This document shows positions 38,620-48,043 of a stretch of 64,000 nucleotides of DNA, one piece after another. Every line of letters begins with the position of its first letter. Within the stretch, counting starts at the first letter, position 1. The stretch lies in NCBI RefSeq assembly GCF_002008225.1, contig NZ_MRDH01000037.1:186001-250000 (forward strand), given 5' to 3'. Source of the stretch: Agrobacterium salinitolerans. GTDB lineage: Bacteria; Pseudomonadota; Alphaproteobacteria; Rhizobiales; Rhizobiaceae. Under the pieces are notes generated by a model that did no database searches, was not told the origin of the DNA, and saw only the letters and a program-made list of their open reading frames with translations. Position numbers and translations under genes: made by a program.

Positions 38620-39462
38620 CTATGCCGCCAGATAAAAACGTCTGGCATTGCCATGGCCGATATCTGCCTGCTCATCCGGTGAAAGCGCCGACAGAAATGC
38701 TCTCGTCATGGCGATCCACTCCGGCAGGCCGGAACCGAGATCGACCACCGGCCAGTCGCCGCCCCAGACCATTCTTTGGGGGCCGAACAGCGTCAATACG
38801 GTTTCCACGTAAGGTCTCACGTTTTCCAGAGTCGTTTGCCCCGGCGCACAATAGGCGGTGACACCCGAAAGCTTGACGAAGAGATTGGGCAGGCGGGCCA
38901 GATCGGCCATGCGCTCGCTCCAGGCGGAAAAATCGTTTCCGGCGATATCAGGCGTGCCGCAATGGTCAAGCATGAAGCGGACATTGGGGCAGGCACGGAC
39001 AAGTTCGGCGGCAATGGCCAGCTGACGGGAATGAAAACACAGATCGATCGGCCACCCGGCCTTGCCGATCTTGCGCACATTTCGGCGATAGTTTTCCGCA
39101 CGGCTGGTATCGTCGGGCATAACCTGGAGGATACGCCGGAACCCGACCACTTTGAGGTCGCGGCATTCCTCCAGCCAGGCGTCGAACCCCTGATCCGTTT
39201 CCGGCCGGCAGCTGGCGATCTGGCCGAACATCGGCAAGGTCCCTTCCCCAACCATGCCGGCCACAAGCCGGGCTTCCGCCCTATAATCATTGTCATCGAC
39301 CCCGGTTTCCATGAAGATCGTGCCGACGACACCGCTGCCCTCGACAAGAGCTGCATAGTCCGCCCGGGTGAAGCTTCCCGCAAGGCTCGGCTCGCCGCGC
39401 GTCCAGGCATAACCGAGTTTGCCCCGCAAGATCAGATGCTGGTGGGTATCAATGAGGTCCAT
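38620..39462 (-). CDS. Amidohydrolase-family sugar lactonase
   Basis: A 280-residue protein of the amidohydrolase-2 group (fucono-/rhamnono-lactonase and 2-pyrone-4,6-dicarboxylate lactonase relatives). The metal motif IDTHQHL is at residues 3-9. FMLDHCGTPDIAG and VWGGDWPV give the later His and Asp ligands. It probably opens the lactone made by the neighbouring aldose dehydrogenase. The ATG at 39462 (MDLIDTHQHL) is the family-like start. It is the last gene of the minus-strand catabolic operon. Confidence 0.87.
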   Translation of the reverse strand: MDLIDTHQHLILRGKLGYAWTRGEPSLAGSFTRADYAALVEGSGVVGTIFMETGVDDNDYRAEARLVAGMVGEGTLPMFGQIASCRPETDQGFDAWLEECRDLKVVGFRRILQVMPDDTSRAENYRRNVRKIGKAGWPIDLCFHSRQLAIAAELVRACPNVRFMLDHCGTPDIAGNDFSAWSERMADLARLPNLFVKLSGVTAYCAPGQTTLENVRPYVETVLTLFGPQRMVWGGDWPVVDLGSGLPEWIAMTRAFLSALSPDEQADIGHGNARRFYLAA

Positions 39463-39487
39463 GGCGTCCTTCTCCCTGTCGTGCCCG

Positions 39488-40477
39488 TCAATCTTCAAGA
39501 GCGAGCGCGTCAAAACCCGCCCAGGCGGCGTCCGGCACGGCCGTTTCGAAAATGGATAGATTGCGCCGGAGGCTGTCCGGTTTCGCCGTGCCGATCAGCA
39601 CGCTGGCGACATCGGCGTTTTGCAGCGGAAAATGCAAAGCGGCCGCCGCGAGCGCGACGCCGTGGCTGGCGGCGTGATCTTCCATGGCGCGCACCCGCTC
39701 CATGACTTCAGGCGCGGCTTCATTGTAATTGAAGGTCGCGCCCGGCTTTGCACCGGTTGCAAGAATGCCCGAGTTGAAGACACCGCCGATCACAAGCGCG
39801 GTGCCGGTTTCCGCGCAACGCCCAAGCAGCCGCGCCGCCGCCGACCGGTCGAGCAACGTATAACGGCCCGCCAGAAGGATGCAGTCGATCTCGTCTATCT
39901 CCATGAGGTTCAGACAGGCCGGAACCTCGTTCACACCAAGGCCGAACGCGCCGATCAGGCCTTTCGCCTTCAACTCGTGCAGCGCCTCGATGCCGCTTTC
40001 GGTGAATATTCCGAAATGATGGCGATAGGCTTCCTCTCCAAGCGTGGTCTCCTCCAGATCGTGAACATAGAGAATATCCACCGAACCGAGACCAAGCCGG
40101 GCAAGGCTCTGCTCATGTGAGCGCATGATGCCGTCATAGCTGTAGTCGTATTCCACCACGAAAGGCAGCGCGTCGACAAAACCGTAATCCGGTGTCACGC
40201 CCGCTTCAGCCGGTTTCAGGATCCGCCCGACCTTGGTGGACAGCACGAATTCGTCGCGTGGTTTGCCCTGAAGAAAATCCCCGACGCGTCGTTCGGAGAG
40301 GCCCTGCCCGTAATAGGGTGCGGTATCGAAATAACGGATACCGGCGTCCCAGGCGGCTTGCAGCGTCGCCATCGCATCCTCGCGGCTGACGCTGCGGTAG
40401 AGATTGCCGATACCGGCAGCGCCGAAAGAAAGCTCGCTCAGCGACAGCGCCGTGCGGCCAAGTTTGCGGGTTTTCAT
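39488..40477 (-). CDS. Aldo/keto reductase, aldose 1-dehydrogenase type
   Basis: A 329-residue TIM-barrel oxidoreductase. The catalytic set is visible: D and Y in FDTAPYYGQGLSE, K in VLSTKVGR and H in ILYVHDLEE. This subgroup includes D-threo-aldose (L-fucose/galactose) dehydrogenases, which make lactones. That fits the lactonase immediately downstream. Its ATG overlaps the uxuA stop by four bases (ATGA). Confidence 0.87.
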   Translation of the reverse strand: MKTRKLGRTALSLSELSFGAAGIGNLYRSVSREDAMATLQAAWDAGIRYFDTAPYYGQGLSERRVGDFLQGKPRDEFVLSTKVGRILKPAEAGVTPDYGFVDALPFVVEYDYSYDGIMRSHEQSLARLGLGSVDILYVHDLEETTLGEEAYRHHFGIFTESGIEALHELKAKGLIGAFGLGVNEVPACLNLMEIDEIDCILLAGRYTLLDRSAAARLLGRCAETGTALVIGGVFNSGILATGAKPGATFNYNEAAPEVMERVRAMEDHAASHGVALAAAALHFPLQNADVASVLIGTAKPDSLRRNLSIFETAVPDAAWAGFDALALED

Positions 40478-41667
40478 GCGGCCCCCTCCTCGCGGCGAAG
40501 CTGGCGCTCGACGGTGCGGATGACACCACGGAGTTCGCCGAGACCCTTCATGCGGCCGATATAGGAATAGCCGGGGTTGGTCTTTTTGGTGATGTCATCA
40601 CCCAGCAGATGGCCGTGGTCAGGTCGCATTGGAATATTGGTGCGGCGGCCAGCCTTGGCGGCGGCCAGCTCCTCGCGCAACAATGCCTCGATGACGCCGA
40701 TCATGTCCGTTCCGCCATCAAGATGATCGTCCTCAAAGAAGGAACCATCCGCTTCAACGGTCACATTCCGAAGATGGGCGAAATTGACGCGGGACGCGAA
40801 CTCCTGTGCCATTGCCACGAGATCGTTGTCACTGCGCGCGCCGTAGGAGCCGGTGCAAAGGGTAATGCCGTTGTTCGGGCTTTCAACGGCCGAGAGGATG
40901 GTGCGGATATCGGCAGGTGTCGAGACCACGCGCGGCAGGCCGAACAACGAGAATGGAGGATCATCAGGGTGGATGCCGAGATGCACGCCCACTTCTTCCG
41001 CAACCGGCACGACTTCCCGCAGAAAGGCGAGAAGATTGCCCTGCATGGTCGTGCTGTCGATACCATCGAACGATGCAATCAGCGCGGCGATGGACTGGCG
41101 CGTCTGCACCAGCGCGCCGCCTGGCAGCCCTGCTATGATGTTTCGCTCTAGAAGCAACTGCTCCTCTTCGCTCATTTGCGCAAAACGCGCTTCGGCCCGT
41201 GCAACCAGCGCAGGATCGTAATTTTCCGCCGCATGAACACGCTTCAGGATGAAGACGTCATAAGCGACGAAATCCGCCATTTCGAAGCGCAGCGCCAATC
41301 CGGTATTACGTGCCTGCCAGCGTAGGTTCGTGCGCGTCCAGTCCACGACAGGCATGAAATTGTAGCAAACGACGGGAACGCCAGCGCGGCCGAGACGGGC
41401 GAGTGTATCCTTCCAGCGCACAATCGCCTTCGGGGCATCGGCATCACCACGCTTGACGGACTGTTCCATGGGAATGGATTCGCAGACACTCCATTCCAGA
41501 CCGGCCGCCTCGATCATCGCCTTGCGTTTGGCGATCTCTTCCGCCGGCCACGCGGTGCCGTCGGGAATCTGGTGCAGCGCCGTTACAACGCCGCTCGCAC
41601 CCGTCTGCCGCACATGCTCCAAGGTGATGGGGTCCGATTCACCGAACCACCGCCAGGTTTCCTTCAT
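40474..41667 (-). CDS. uxuA: D-mannonate dehydratase
   Basis: A 397-residue enzyme converting D-mannonate to 2-keto-3-deoxy-D-gluconate. MKETWRWFGESDPITLEHVRQ at the N-terminus is typical of UxuA. CYNFMPVVDWTRT, LGIHPDDPP, CTGSYGARSDND and MRPDHGHLLGDD carry the metal ligands and active-site residues. Length matches UxuA (about 394). It is three bases from the uxuB-like gene. No kinase or aldolase for the product is in the window. Confidence 0.93.
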   Translation of the reverse strand: MKETWRWFGESDPITLEHVRQTGASGVVTALHQIPDGTAWPAEEIAKRKAMIEAAGLEWSVCESIPMEQSVKRGDADAPKAIVRWKDTLARLGRAGVPVVCYNFMPVVDWTRTNLRWQARNTGLALRFEMADFVAYDVFILKRVHAAENYDPALVARAEARFAQMSEEEQLLLERNIIAGLPGGALVQTRQSIAALIASFDGIDSTTMQGNLLAFLREVVPVAEEVGVHLGIHPDDPPFSLFGLPRVVSTPADIRTILSAVESPNNGITLCTGSYGARSDNDLVAMAQEFASRVNFAHLRNVTVEADGSFFEDDHLDGGTDMIGVIEALLREELAAAKAGRRTNIPMRPDHGHLLGDDITKKTNPGYSYIGRMKGLGELRGVIRTVERQLRREEGAA

Positions 41668-41670
41668 AGT

Positions 41671-43149
41671 CTATTCCTCCGAAAAATGCTGTTCGATGGC
41701 GCCGAGAGCGCCGTATTGGACGATGTCGCGGTGGGCGGCCCGAAGCGCCGTGACGAACGCCTCGTCCGCCTGCCATTCAGGCCCGAAGACGCGACGGAAT
41801 GTTAAAAACCGGTCGATGACCGCGTCCGGCTCCTCGCCGCTCCCGGTGGTCGCACCCCACTCCGCAAAGGCCGGATCGGCCATGACAATTGCCTCTCCCT
41901 CCTCGTTCAGCGCTGCGCAGGACCGTATCCACATCGCAACCGCAAAAAGAGCGGCCGTATTCGGCGCGCCTGCGGCACGCAGTTCCGCAAGCGGCGCGAG
42001 AATGCGTTGCGGCACTTTCTGTGAAGCGTCAGAGGCGATCTGGGCGGCGCGATGACGAAGGGCGGGGTTGGCGAAACGCTGGCGCAGACCGGCAACATAG
42101 TCCGGACCGCTGACGGCCGGGCTCAAGGTCGAACCGACCTCCCGCCAGTAATGGTCGACGTAACCGCGCACACGCGGATCGGCATAGATATCGGCGATCG
42201 TCTCAAGCCCGCTGCATTGACCGATTGCGGCCATGGCGGTGTGGGCGCCATTCAGCATCCTGAGCTTCATATGCTCATAGGGCTCGACCTCGTCAACGAT
42301 TTCGGCACCTGACAGCTCGATGCCAGGGCGACCGTGCGGAAAGCGATCCTCGATCACCCAGCGGAAGTAGGGTTCCGCAATTACCGGCCAGGCATCCTCA
42401 CAGCCGAGACGCGCCGTCACACGCTCACGGTCGGTAGCCGTGGTGGCGGGCACGATGCGGTCCACCATGACGCAGGGGCAGGAAAGATTTTCTGCGATGA
42501 AGGCAGCGAGATCCTCGTCGGTGATACCAGCCATCTCCACCAGAAGACGGTGCAGGATGCGTCCGTTGGACGGAAGATTGTCGCAGGAGAGCAAAGTCAG
42601 CGGCACAGCCCCCGCGGCCCGCCGGCGTCTTGTTGCTTCCAGCAGAAAACCGAGCGCGGAGCGCGGCTTTTGTGGATGCGCCAGATCATGAACGACATCG
42701 GGATGGTCACGAAGAAGCGCGCCTGCCGACAAATCGGCGAGGTAACCCTTTTCCGTCACCGTCAAAGTGACGATCCTGACACGCGGATCGGTCATGGCTT
42801 GCAGCAGCCGCTCCGGATCCTCAGGAGCGACGATGGTCTCGAGGATGGAACCGACAATCCGCAGCGTCTCGTTCTCACCGTCACGCAGGCAGAATGTATA
42901 GAGATTGTCCTGTGGCGCGATGGCATCGCGCGTATCGGGGCTGCGCAGCGAGGCAGCAACAATGCCCCAGCCGGTTTCGCCCCGCGCCAGGCAATCATCG
43001 ATGAACACGGCCTGATGGGCGCGGTGAAAAGCGCCAACGCCGAGATGCACGATGCCCGGTGTCACCGCTTTGCGATCATAGGCGGGCAAAAGGACGTCGT
43101 TTGGCAGATGCGGCAACGCAAGGGACGAGAGGCGTTCTGTCATGATCAT
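41671..43149 (-). CDS. uxuB: Mannitol dehydrogenase-family fructuronate reductase
   Basis: A 492-residue polyol-specific long-chain dehydrogenase. The nucleotide-binding region (GIVHLGVGAFHRAHQAVF) and the catalytic KxxxxNxxH in MKLRMLNGAHTAM are clear. With UxuA next to it, fructuronate/mannonate oxidoreduction is the likely role; mannitol or arabinitol dehydrogenase activity is an alternative. The ATG at 43149 has GGAGATAA five bases upstream; an ATG at 43143 is also possible. Confidence 0.86.
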   Translation of the reverse strand: MIMTERLSSLALPHLPNDVLLPAYDRKAVTPGIVHLGVGAFHRAHQAVFIDDCLARGETGWGIVAASLRSPDTRDAIAPQDNLYTFCLRDGENETLRIVGSILETIVAPEDPERLLQAMTDPRVRIVTLTVTEKGYLADLSAGALLRDHPDVVHDLAHPQKPRSALGFLLEATRRRRAAGAVPLTLLSCDNLPSNGRILHRLLVEMAGITDEDLAAFIAENLSCPCVMVDRIVPATTATDRERVTARLGCEDAWPVIAEPYFRWVIEDRFPHGRPGIELSGAEIVDEVEPYEHMKLRMLNGAHTAMAAIGQCSGLETIADIYADPRVRGYVDHYWREVGSTLSPAVSGPDYVAGLRQRFANPALRHRAAQIASDASQKVPQRILAPLAELRAAGAPNTAALFAVAMWIRSCAALNEEGEAIVMADPAFAEWGATTGSGEEPDAVIDRFLTFRRVFGPEWQADEAFVTALRAAHRDIVQYGALGAIEQHFSEE

Positions 43150-43162
43150 TTATCTCCGTATC

Positions 43163-43903
43163 TCAGCCGAATTGCAGGCCGCCATTCATGTCAACGACAG
43201 TGCCGGTCATGAAGCCGGACAGCGGCGAGGCGAGGAAACGTACGGTATGGGCCACCTCTTCCGGCTGGCAGAACCGCCCGACGGGAATGGCTGCGAGTTG
43301 CCGCTGACGGTCTTCCTCAGACAATTGCTCCATGATCATCGGCGAAACCACATAGGCCGGCGCGACCGCATTGGCGGTAACGCCGAAGGGCGCAAGTTCG
43401 CGGGCGGAGGAATAGGTAAGACCGACCATCGCCGATTTCGACACCGAATAGGCCGTGCCCGCCGTCAGTCCGCCGGACTTCCAGGCATAAGACGAGATGT
43501 TGATCAGCCGCCCCCAGCGGTTTTCCTTCATGGCGGGAACGACGGCCTGCGTCAGCAGCAGGGCGGCATCAAGATTGACGGCCATCAGCTTGTGCCATTC
43601 GTCAAGCGTGGTCGCGGCCAGTTTGTGCGGCGACAGTACGCCAGCATTGTTGACGAGAATGTCGATGACCTCGAAACGATTGGCGACATCTTTCATGACG
43701 GCCTGGAGTGCCGCCGCATCACCGAGATCGACGGCAATGGGGTCACAGGCGTTGCCAAACCCCTCCGCGAGCGCTGTAACAGCCTCAATATCGCGATCGA
43801 AGGCGAGCACCCTTGCCCCTTGCGCCACCAGCGCCGCAACCACGGCGCGGCCGATGCCGCCGCACGCGCCCGTCACGAGCGCGGTCTTGTGTTTCAGTTC
43901 CAT
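43163..43903 (-). CDS. Short-chain dehydrogenase/reductase
   Basis: A 246-residue NAD(P)-dependent SDR. The cofactor loop is TGACGGIG (11-18), NNAG is in DILVNNAGVLS, and the catalytic Ser, Tyr and Lys are in NISSYAW and AYSVSKSAM. The C-terminus TGTVVDMNGG is typical. It is between gntR and uxuB and probably oxidises or reduces a sugar acid in the pathway; the exact step is unknown. Confidence 0.87.
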   Translation of the reverse strand: MELKHKTALVTGACGGIGRAVVAALVAQGARVLAFDRDIEAVTALAEGFGNACDPIAVDLGDAAALQAVMKDVANRFEVIDILVNNAGVLSPHKLAATTLDEWHKLMAVNLDAALLLTQAVVPAMKENRWGRLINISSYAWKSGGLTAGTAYSVSKSAMVGLTYSSARELAPFGVTANAVAPAYVVSPMIMEQLSEEDRQRQLAAIPVGRFCQPEEVAHTVRFLASPLSGFMTGTVVDMNGGLQFG

Positions 43904-43925
43904 TCCGTCTCCTCCACGTCCACTA

Positions 43926-44675
43926 TCAAATGGACAAATGCTTGCGCTCTTCTTCGGGCAACTGTTCGTAGATCACGAAAACCATATCCAGATGCGTCAC
44001 CAGCGCCCTTTCCGCGGCGCCGGCATCGCCCTGGTCGAGGGCGTCGACGACCGCCAGGTGCTCCTCGATCACGGCGGGCAGGCGCTCCGGTTTCGCCCAG
44101 TAGCGATGGAACCGCGACAGCGTCACCTTGGCGGCAAGGATTGCCTGCCATACGCCCTCGCGGCCGGAGAATGTGCCGAGCAGCCGGTGAAACGCCTCGT
44201 CGGCGTGGAAAAAGCCGTTGGCGTCGTTGGCGGCGATGACCCTTTCCTGCTCGGCGATGACATCCCGCATCGTCCGGCTCATCTCTTTCGTCCATTTCGG
44301 CGCAACTTCGCGCAGCAGCGCCACTTCCAGCGAACGGCGGATAAAATGGCTGTCCTGGATTTCACCGAGCCTGATCGGTGCGACGAAGCTGCCGAGCTGG
44401 GGATAGACATCCACAAGCCCCTCTTCAGACAGGCGCTGGATGGCGGCGCGCACCGGTGTGCGCGACACGGAAAACTGACGGCAGATCGAGTTCTCGCTGA
44501 TCGGCGCACCCGGCGCCAGCCGCACTTCGACAATGGCCTGACGCAGGGCCGCATGAACCTGATCGGCCACGGATCCATAGCGGTTAACCACAAGCTCCAC
44601 GCTTTCGATTCCAGGGCCCGAGGCCTCCTGATGGCCCCCGCGTCCGGCAAAGCCGGCATTGGTGTTTTTCGTCAT
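43926..44675 (-). CDS. GntR-family (FCD) transcriptional regulator
   Basis: A 249-residue regulator. The winged helix (about residues 30-95: QVHAALRQAIVEVRLAPG, then FSVSRTPVRAAIQRL) is followed by an FCD all-helical ligand domain (about 105-240, HADEAFHRLL and HLAVVDALDQGD). It starts at 44675 with GGGGAG upstream. It is divergent from the sugar ABC transporter and first in the catabolic operon, so it likely controls both and responds to a sugar acid. A palindrome lies in the intergenic gap. Confidence 0.9.
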   Translation of the reverse strand: MTKNTNAGFAGRGGHQEASGPGIESVELVVNRYGSVADQVHAALRQAIVEVRLAPGAPISENSICRQFSVSRTPVRAAIQRLSEEGLVDVYPQLGSFVAPIRLGEIQDSHFIRRSLEVALLREVAPKWTKEMSRTMRDVIAEQERVIAANDANGFFHADEAFHRLLGTFSGREGVWQAILAAKVTLSRFHRYWAKPERLPAVIEEHLAVVDALDQGDAGAAERALVTHLDMVFVIYEQLPEEERKHLSI

Positions 44676-44722
44676 GAACGCTCCCCCTTTTGAAAGGCCG
44701 TCGTGAAAATCTGATTGCAACT

Positions 44723-44746
44723 TGGATACAAGTATACTAGTGTCCA
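44723..44746. promoter_or_regulatory. Palindromic operator candidate for the GntR regulator
   Basis: A 24-bp dyad with 10 of 12 matched pairs: half-site TGGATAC, centre AGTATACT, half-site GTGTCCA. Its centre TATACT could be the -10 of a rightward promoter for the ABC operon. The position between divergent regulator and transporter genes is as expected for autoregulation and induction. Confidence 0.7.
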
Positions 44747-44844
44747 TGGTGCTTACGCAAGTCGGCTGTTGGGAGAAAAAGCGATTAAGGGAGGTTCCAG
44801 TCGCTTTTTTTAAAGAAACAGGCCGTTTCATGGAGGAGAAAAAC

Positions 44845-45870
44845 ATGACGCATTTCATGCGCAGCCTCGTCGCTGCCGCAATCATCGGCGCTGGAGCCTG
44901 CGGTGTTGCGCAGGCGGCGGACGCCAGCAAGGTCGCCCTCGTTCCAGGCGGTCCGCACCCTTACTTCGCCGCCTGGGAGCAGGCCGGTAAGGACGCCGCC
45001 AAGGACTTCGGTCTGGCGGGCGCCGACTATAAGGTGCCGCAGAAATGGGAACTGGCACAGCAGAACCAGCTTCTAGAAAGCCTTCTGAGCCAGGGTTATA
45101 ACGGCTTCCTGATTTTCCCCGGCGATCCCGTCGGCGCGGTCTCCACAGCCGAGGAACTGACCGGCAACGGCGCAAACGTGATTGCCGGCGCCGGCTGCTT
45201 CAAGGACCCTTCGCCTGCCGCTTTCTGCCTCGGCACCGATACCGGCAATTCGGCCTATCTCGGCACCAAGGAACTCATCAAGGCAATGGGAACGGGCAAA
45301 AAACGCATCGCCCATTTCACCGGCTTCCTTGTTGACCCCAACACCCAGCTTCGTATCGATGCCGTGAAGAAGGCGGCTGACGAAGGCGGTGCCGAGGTCG
45401 TTCAGGTCATCGCCGATATCGACGCGCCGGAACCGGCCGAGGAAAAGATCAATGCCTACCTCGCCGCCCATGCCTCGGAAGTGGACGGCATCGTTACCAC
45501 GGCCTGGGTTCCGGCGGTCGTTGCTTCCAACGCGCTGCGCAAGATCGGCGACAAACGCATCCACATGGTCGGCATCGACCACGACGAAGTGGTGCTGAAA
45601 GCGATCAAGGATGGTTTCGTTGATGGTACGATGCTGCAGAACCCCTATGGCCAGGGTTATGTCGGCTCCTTCGCTTTGAGCAAATTGCAGTCCGGCTGCA
45701 AGGTGAAGGCGGACGCGCCGTTCAAGTCCAACGCACTGACGACCAAGTTCATCGATTCCGGCACGGCGTATGTCGATGCCAGCAAGGTCGATAACTATGT
45801 CGATGCCATGCGCGCCGAGACCAAAAAGCTGCTTGCGAACTTCGATGCGACGTATCTGAGCTGCAAATAA
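44845..45870 (+). CDS. Sugar ABC transporter substrate-binding protein
   Basis: A 341-residue periplasmic protein. Signal peptide residues 1-24 end in AQAADAS. The Peripla_BP_4 fold shows VALVPGGPHPYFAAW, LLSQGYNGFLIFPGDP, and VGIDHDEVVLKAIKDGFVDGTMLQNP. The start ATG 44845 has GGAGGAG eight bases upstream. It is the first gene of an importer operon divergent from gntR; the ligand is probably the aldose or sugar acid degraded by the minus-strand genes. Confidence 0.9.
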   Translation: MTHFMRSLVAAAIIGAGACGVAQAADASKVALVPGGPHPYFAAWEQAGKDAAKDFGLAGADYKVPQKWELAQQNQLLESLLSQGYNGFLIFPGDPVGAVSTAEELTGNGANVIAGAGCFKDPSPAAFCLGTDTGNSAYLGTKELIKAMGTGKKRIAHFTGFLVDPNTQLRIDAVKKAADEGGAEVVQVIADIDAPEPAEEKINAYLAAHASEVDGIVTTAWVPAVVASNALRKIGDKRIHMVGIDHDEVVLKAIKDGFVDGTMLQNPYGQGYVGSFALSKLQSGCKVKADAPFKSNALTTKFIDSGTAYVDASKVDNYVDAMRAETKKLLANFDATYLSCK

Positions 45871-46064
45871 TCAGGCTTTTTAACACCTGCCGGGCGGGCC
45901 GCGATCACGCCCGGCAATCCCGCACCGCCGAAAGCACGCCTTCCGGCGGCGGCGCAACGTCAAGGCGGACCGCCGAGGTCTGCGGGCCAAACAAATACCG
46001 GAACATTCTCATGACCGTGAACGATAGTTTGCTTACAAAAGGCGTGCAGGAGACAGAGGAACGC

Positions 46065-47051
46065 ATGGGCTCGCGCATTTTGCAAAGCCGTTTTTTCCTC
46101 ACCAATGAATTCGGCCTCATTCTGCTGATCGTCGTTTTCGCCATCATTTTTGGCGTGGCAGCCAGCGGCTTCCTTTCGCCTTTCAACCTGTTCACGCTCG
46201 GACGCAGTGCCGCAATCAACATCATGATCGGCCTGTCGATGATGGCGGTGATCGTGACCGGCGGCCTCAATCTTGCCGTTGGAGCGATCGGCGTCTCGGC
46301 AGCCATGGCCTGCGGTTATCTGATCGAGGTGCTTGGCATGCCATGGCCGCTCGCTGTCATTGGCGGTCTCGCCACAGGTGCAGCGCTCGGCTTCATCAAC
46401 GGCTGGACCGTCATTCGCACGGGGCTGCACAGCTTCATCATCACGCTTGCCACCATGAGCATCTTTTTCGGGGTGATGATCTTCCTGACGCGGGCCGAGG
46501 CCTATCGCGGCCTGCCGCCGATCTTCGCAGCCTTCGGAAAGATGAAGCTCGCGACCTATTTCTCGCCGCTGCTTCTCGTCACGCTCGCAACTGCCCTCGC
46601 CCTGTCCTTTCTCTACCGGCGCACCGTTCTTGGCCGCGAAATGCTGGCGGCAGGCGCACGCCCGGAAGCGGCGGAACTTTCCGGCATCCGCGTCGACCGC
46701 ATCTTTATTGCGTGTCACATGCTGTCGGGCCTGCTTGCCGCACTTGCTGCCCTGATGCTGGTGACGCGCACGGGCGCCGCCATTCCTTCCATGGCCGGCC
46801 AACTCGGGCAGGACTGGCTGTTGCCGGCCTTCCTGGGGCCTGTCCTCGGTGGCACGCTGTTGCAGGGCGGCAAGGTTTCGGTTCTAGGCACCTGTCTCGG
46901 CGCACTTTTGGTCACCATGCTGACCAGCGGCCTGCTGCTGCTCCAGCTCGGTGAATTCTGGGTCCAGACATTTCTTGGCCTGCTGCTGTTGCTGGCGGTT
47001 TTGATGGACAAGGCGCGGCGAAGCTATCTCGCCCGGCGCAATCTGGCTTGA
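46065..47051 (+). CDS. Sugar ABC transporter permease 1
   Basis: A 328-residue permease of the PF02653 type with eight to ten spans. GLNLAVGAIGVSAAMACG and the ARPEAAELSGIRVDR loop are conserved. The ATG at 46065 is chosen for its strong AGAGGAACGC ribosome site; an ATG at 46011 would add 18 residues. It is 194 bases after the binding-protein gene and ten before the second permease. Confidence 0.87.
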   Translation: MGSRILQSRFFLTNEFGLILLIVVFAIIFGVAASGFLSPFNLFTLGRSAAINIMIGLSMMAVIVTGGLNLAVGAIGVSAAMACGYLIEVLGMPWPLAVIGGLATGAALGFINGWTVIRTGLHSFIITLATMSIFFGVMIFLTRAEAYRGLPPIFAAFGKMKLATYFSPLLLVTLATALALSFLYRRTVLGREMLAAGARPEAAELSGIRVDRIFIACHMLSGLLAALAALMLVTRTGAAIPSMAGQLGQDWLLPAFLGPVLGGTLLQGGKVSVLGTCLGALLVTMLTSGLLLLQLGEFWVQTFLGLLLLLAVLMDKARRSYLARRNLA

Positions 47052-47061
47052 GGACTGGACG

Positions 47062-48039
47062 ATGACGACCGACAACACCCTTCTACGCCTTGCCAGAACC
47101 GACTGGTTCGGCCCCCTGCTTGTCACGGTGCTGGCAATTGTGCTGATCCGTGGCTTCAGCCCCAACTTCCTGTCTTCCTTCAACATCCAGATCCTGCTTC
47201 TGGCCATTTCGGTCAATGCGCTCATCGCCTTTTCACAGATGATCATCATCGCCATCGGCCAGATGAACCTCTCCGTCGGCGCAATCGGCGGCCTTGCGGC
47301 AATCTCCTTTGCAGGACTGATGGAGGTCTGGGGGCTTCCGGCACCGGTGGCTGCCATTGCCGCCGTGCTGATCGGCATTGTCTGCGGCATGCTCAACGGC
47401 CTGCTGATCGCCATCACCGGCATTTCCGCCTTCGTCATAACGCTGGCGACCCTGTCGATCTACAAGGGCATCAACCTCGGCATTACGCGGGCGGAGCCTT
47501 TCTATGGCATACCCGAGTCGGTGAAAGACTTCGGTTCGGCCCTCATTGCCGGGCCTATTCCGTGGCTCGCAGTCCCGACCATCGCCATCGCTTTCGCCCT
47601 GTGGTTCATGCTGCGACGCCAGCCGATAGGCCGCTTCATCCTTGCCATCGGCGGCAACAGCCATGCGGCGGAGCTTTCCGGCATTTCGGTGCGCATGACG
47701 GTGATCGTGGCGCATGGTATTTCCGGCCTTCTGGCATCGGTAGCGGGCATTCTGCTCGTTTCCCGTCTGCAGATCGGCCAGCCTTCGATCGGCGATGACT
47801 GGCTCATCCTGTCCTTTGCCGCCCCCGTCATCGGCGGCGCCGTGCTGGCCGGCGGGCATGTCAGCGTCGGGGCGACCCTGCTCGGCGTCGTCATCGTCGC
47901 CATCATCACGCAGGCACTGGTGTTGTTCTCCATCGATCCGTTCCTCGTGCAGGTGGTGCTGGGCGCACTGATCCTCGCCGCCGTCGGCATCAACCGCCTG
48001 CGCGAAACGCATCTCGGCAAAAAGACAGGGAAGGCCTGA
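47062..48039 (+). CDS. Sugar ABC transporter permease 2
   Basis: A 325-residue membrane partner of the preceding permease. GQMNLSVGAIGGLAAISFAG and GNSHAAELSGISVRMT are the matching family segments. AGGAC precedes the ATG at 47062. The gene ends four bases before the ATPase gene, so the three membrane-complex genes are tightly packed. Confidence 0.88.
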   Translation: MTTDNTLLRLARTDWFGPLLVTVLAIVLIRGFSPNFLSSFNIQILLLAISVNALIAFSQMIIIAIGQMNLSVGAIGGLAAISFAGLMEVWGLPAPVAAIAAVLIGIVCGMLNGLLIAITGISAFVITLATLSIYKGINLGITRAEPFYGIPESVKDFGSALIAGPIPWLAVPTIAIAFALWFMLRRQPIGRFILAIGGNSHAAELSGISVRMTVIVAHGISGLLASVAGILLVSRLQIGQPSIGDDWLILSFAAPVIGGAVLAGGHVSVGATLLGVVIVAIITQALVLFSIDPFLVQVVLGALILAAVGINRLRETHLGKKTGKA

Positions 48040-48043
48040 CATC

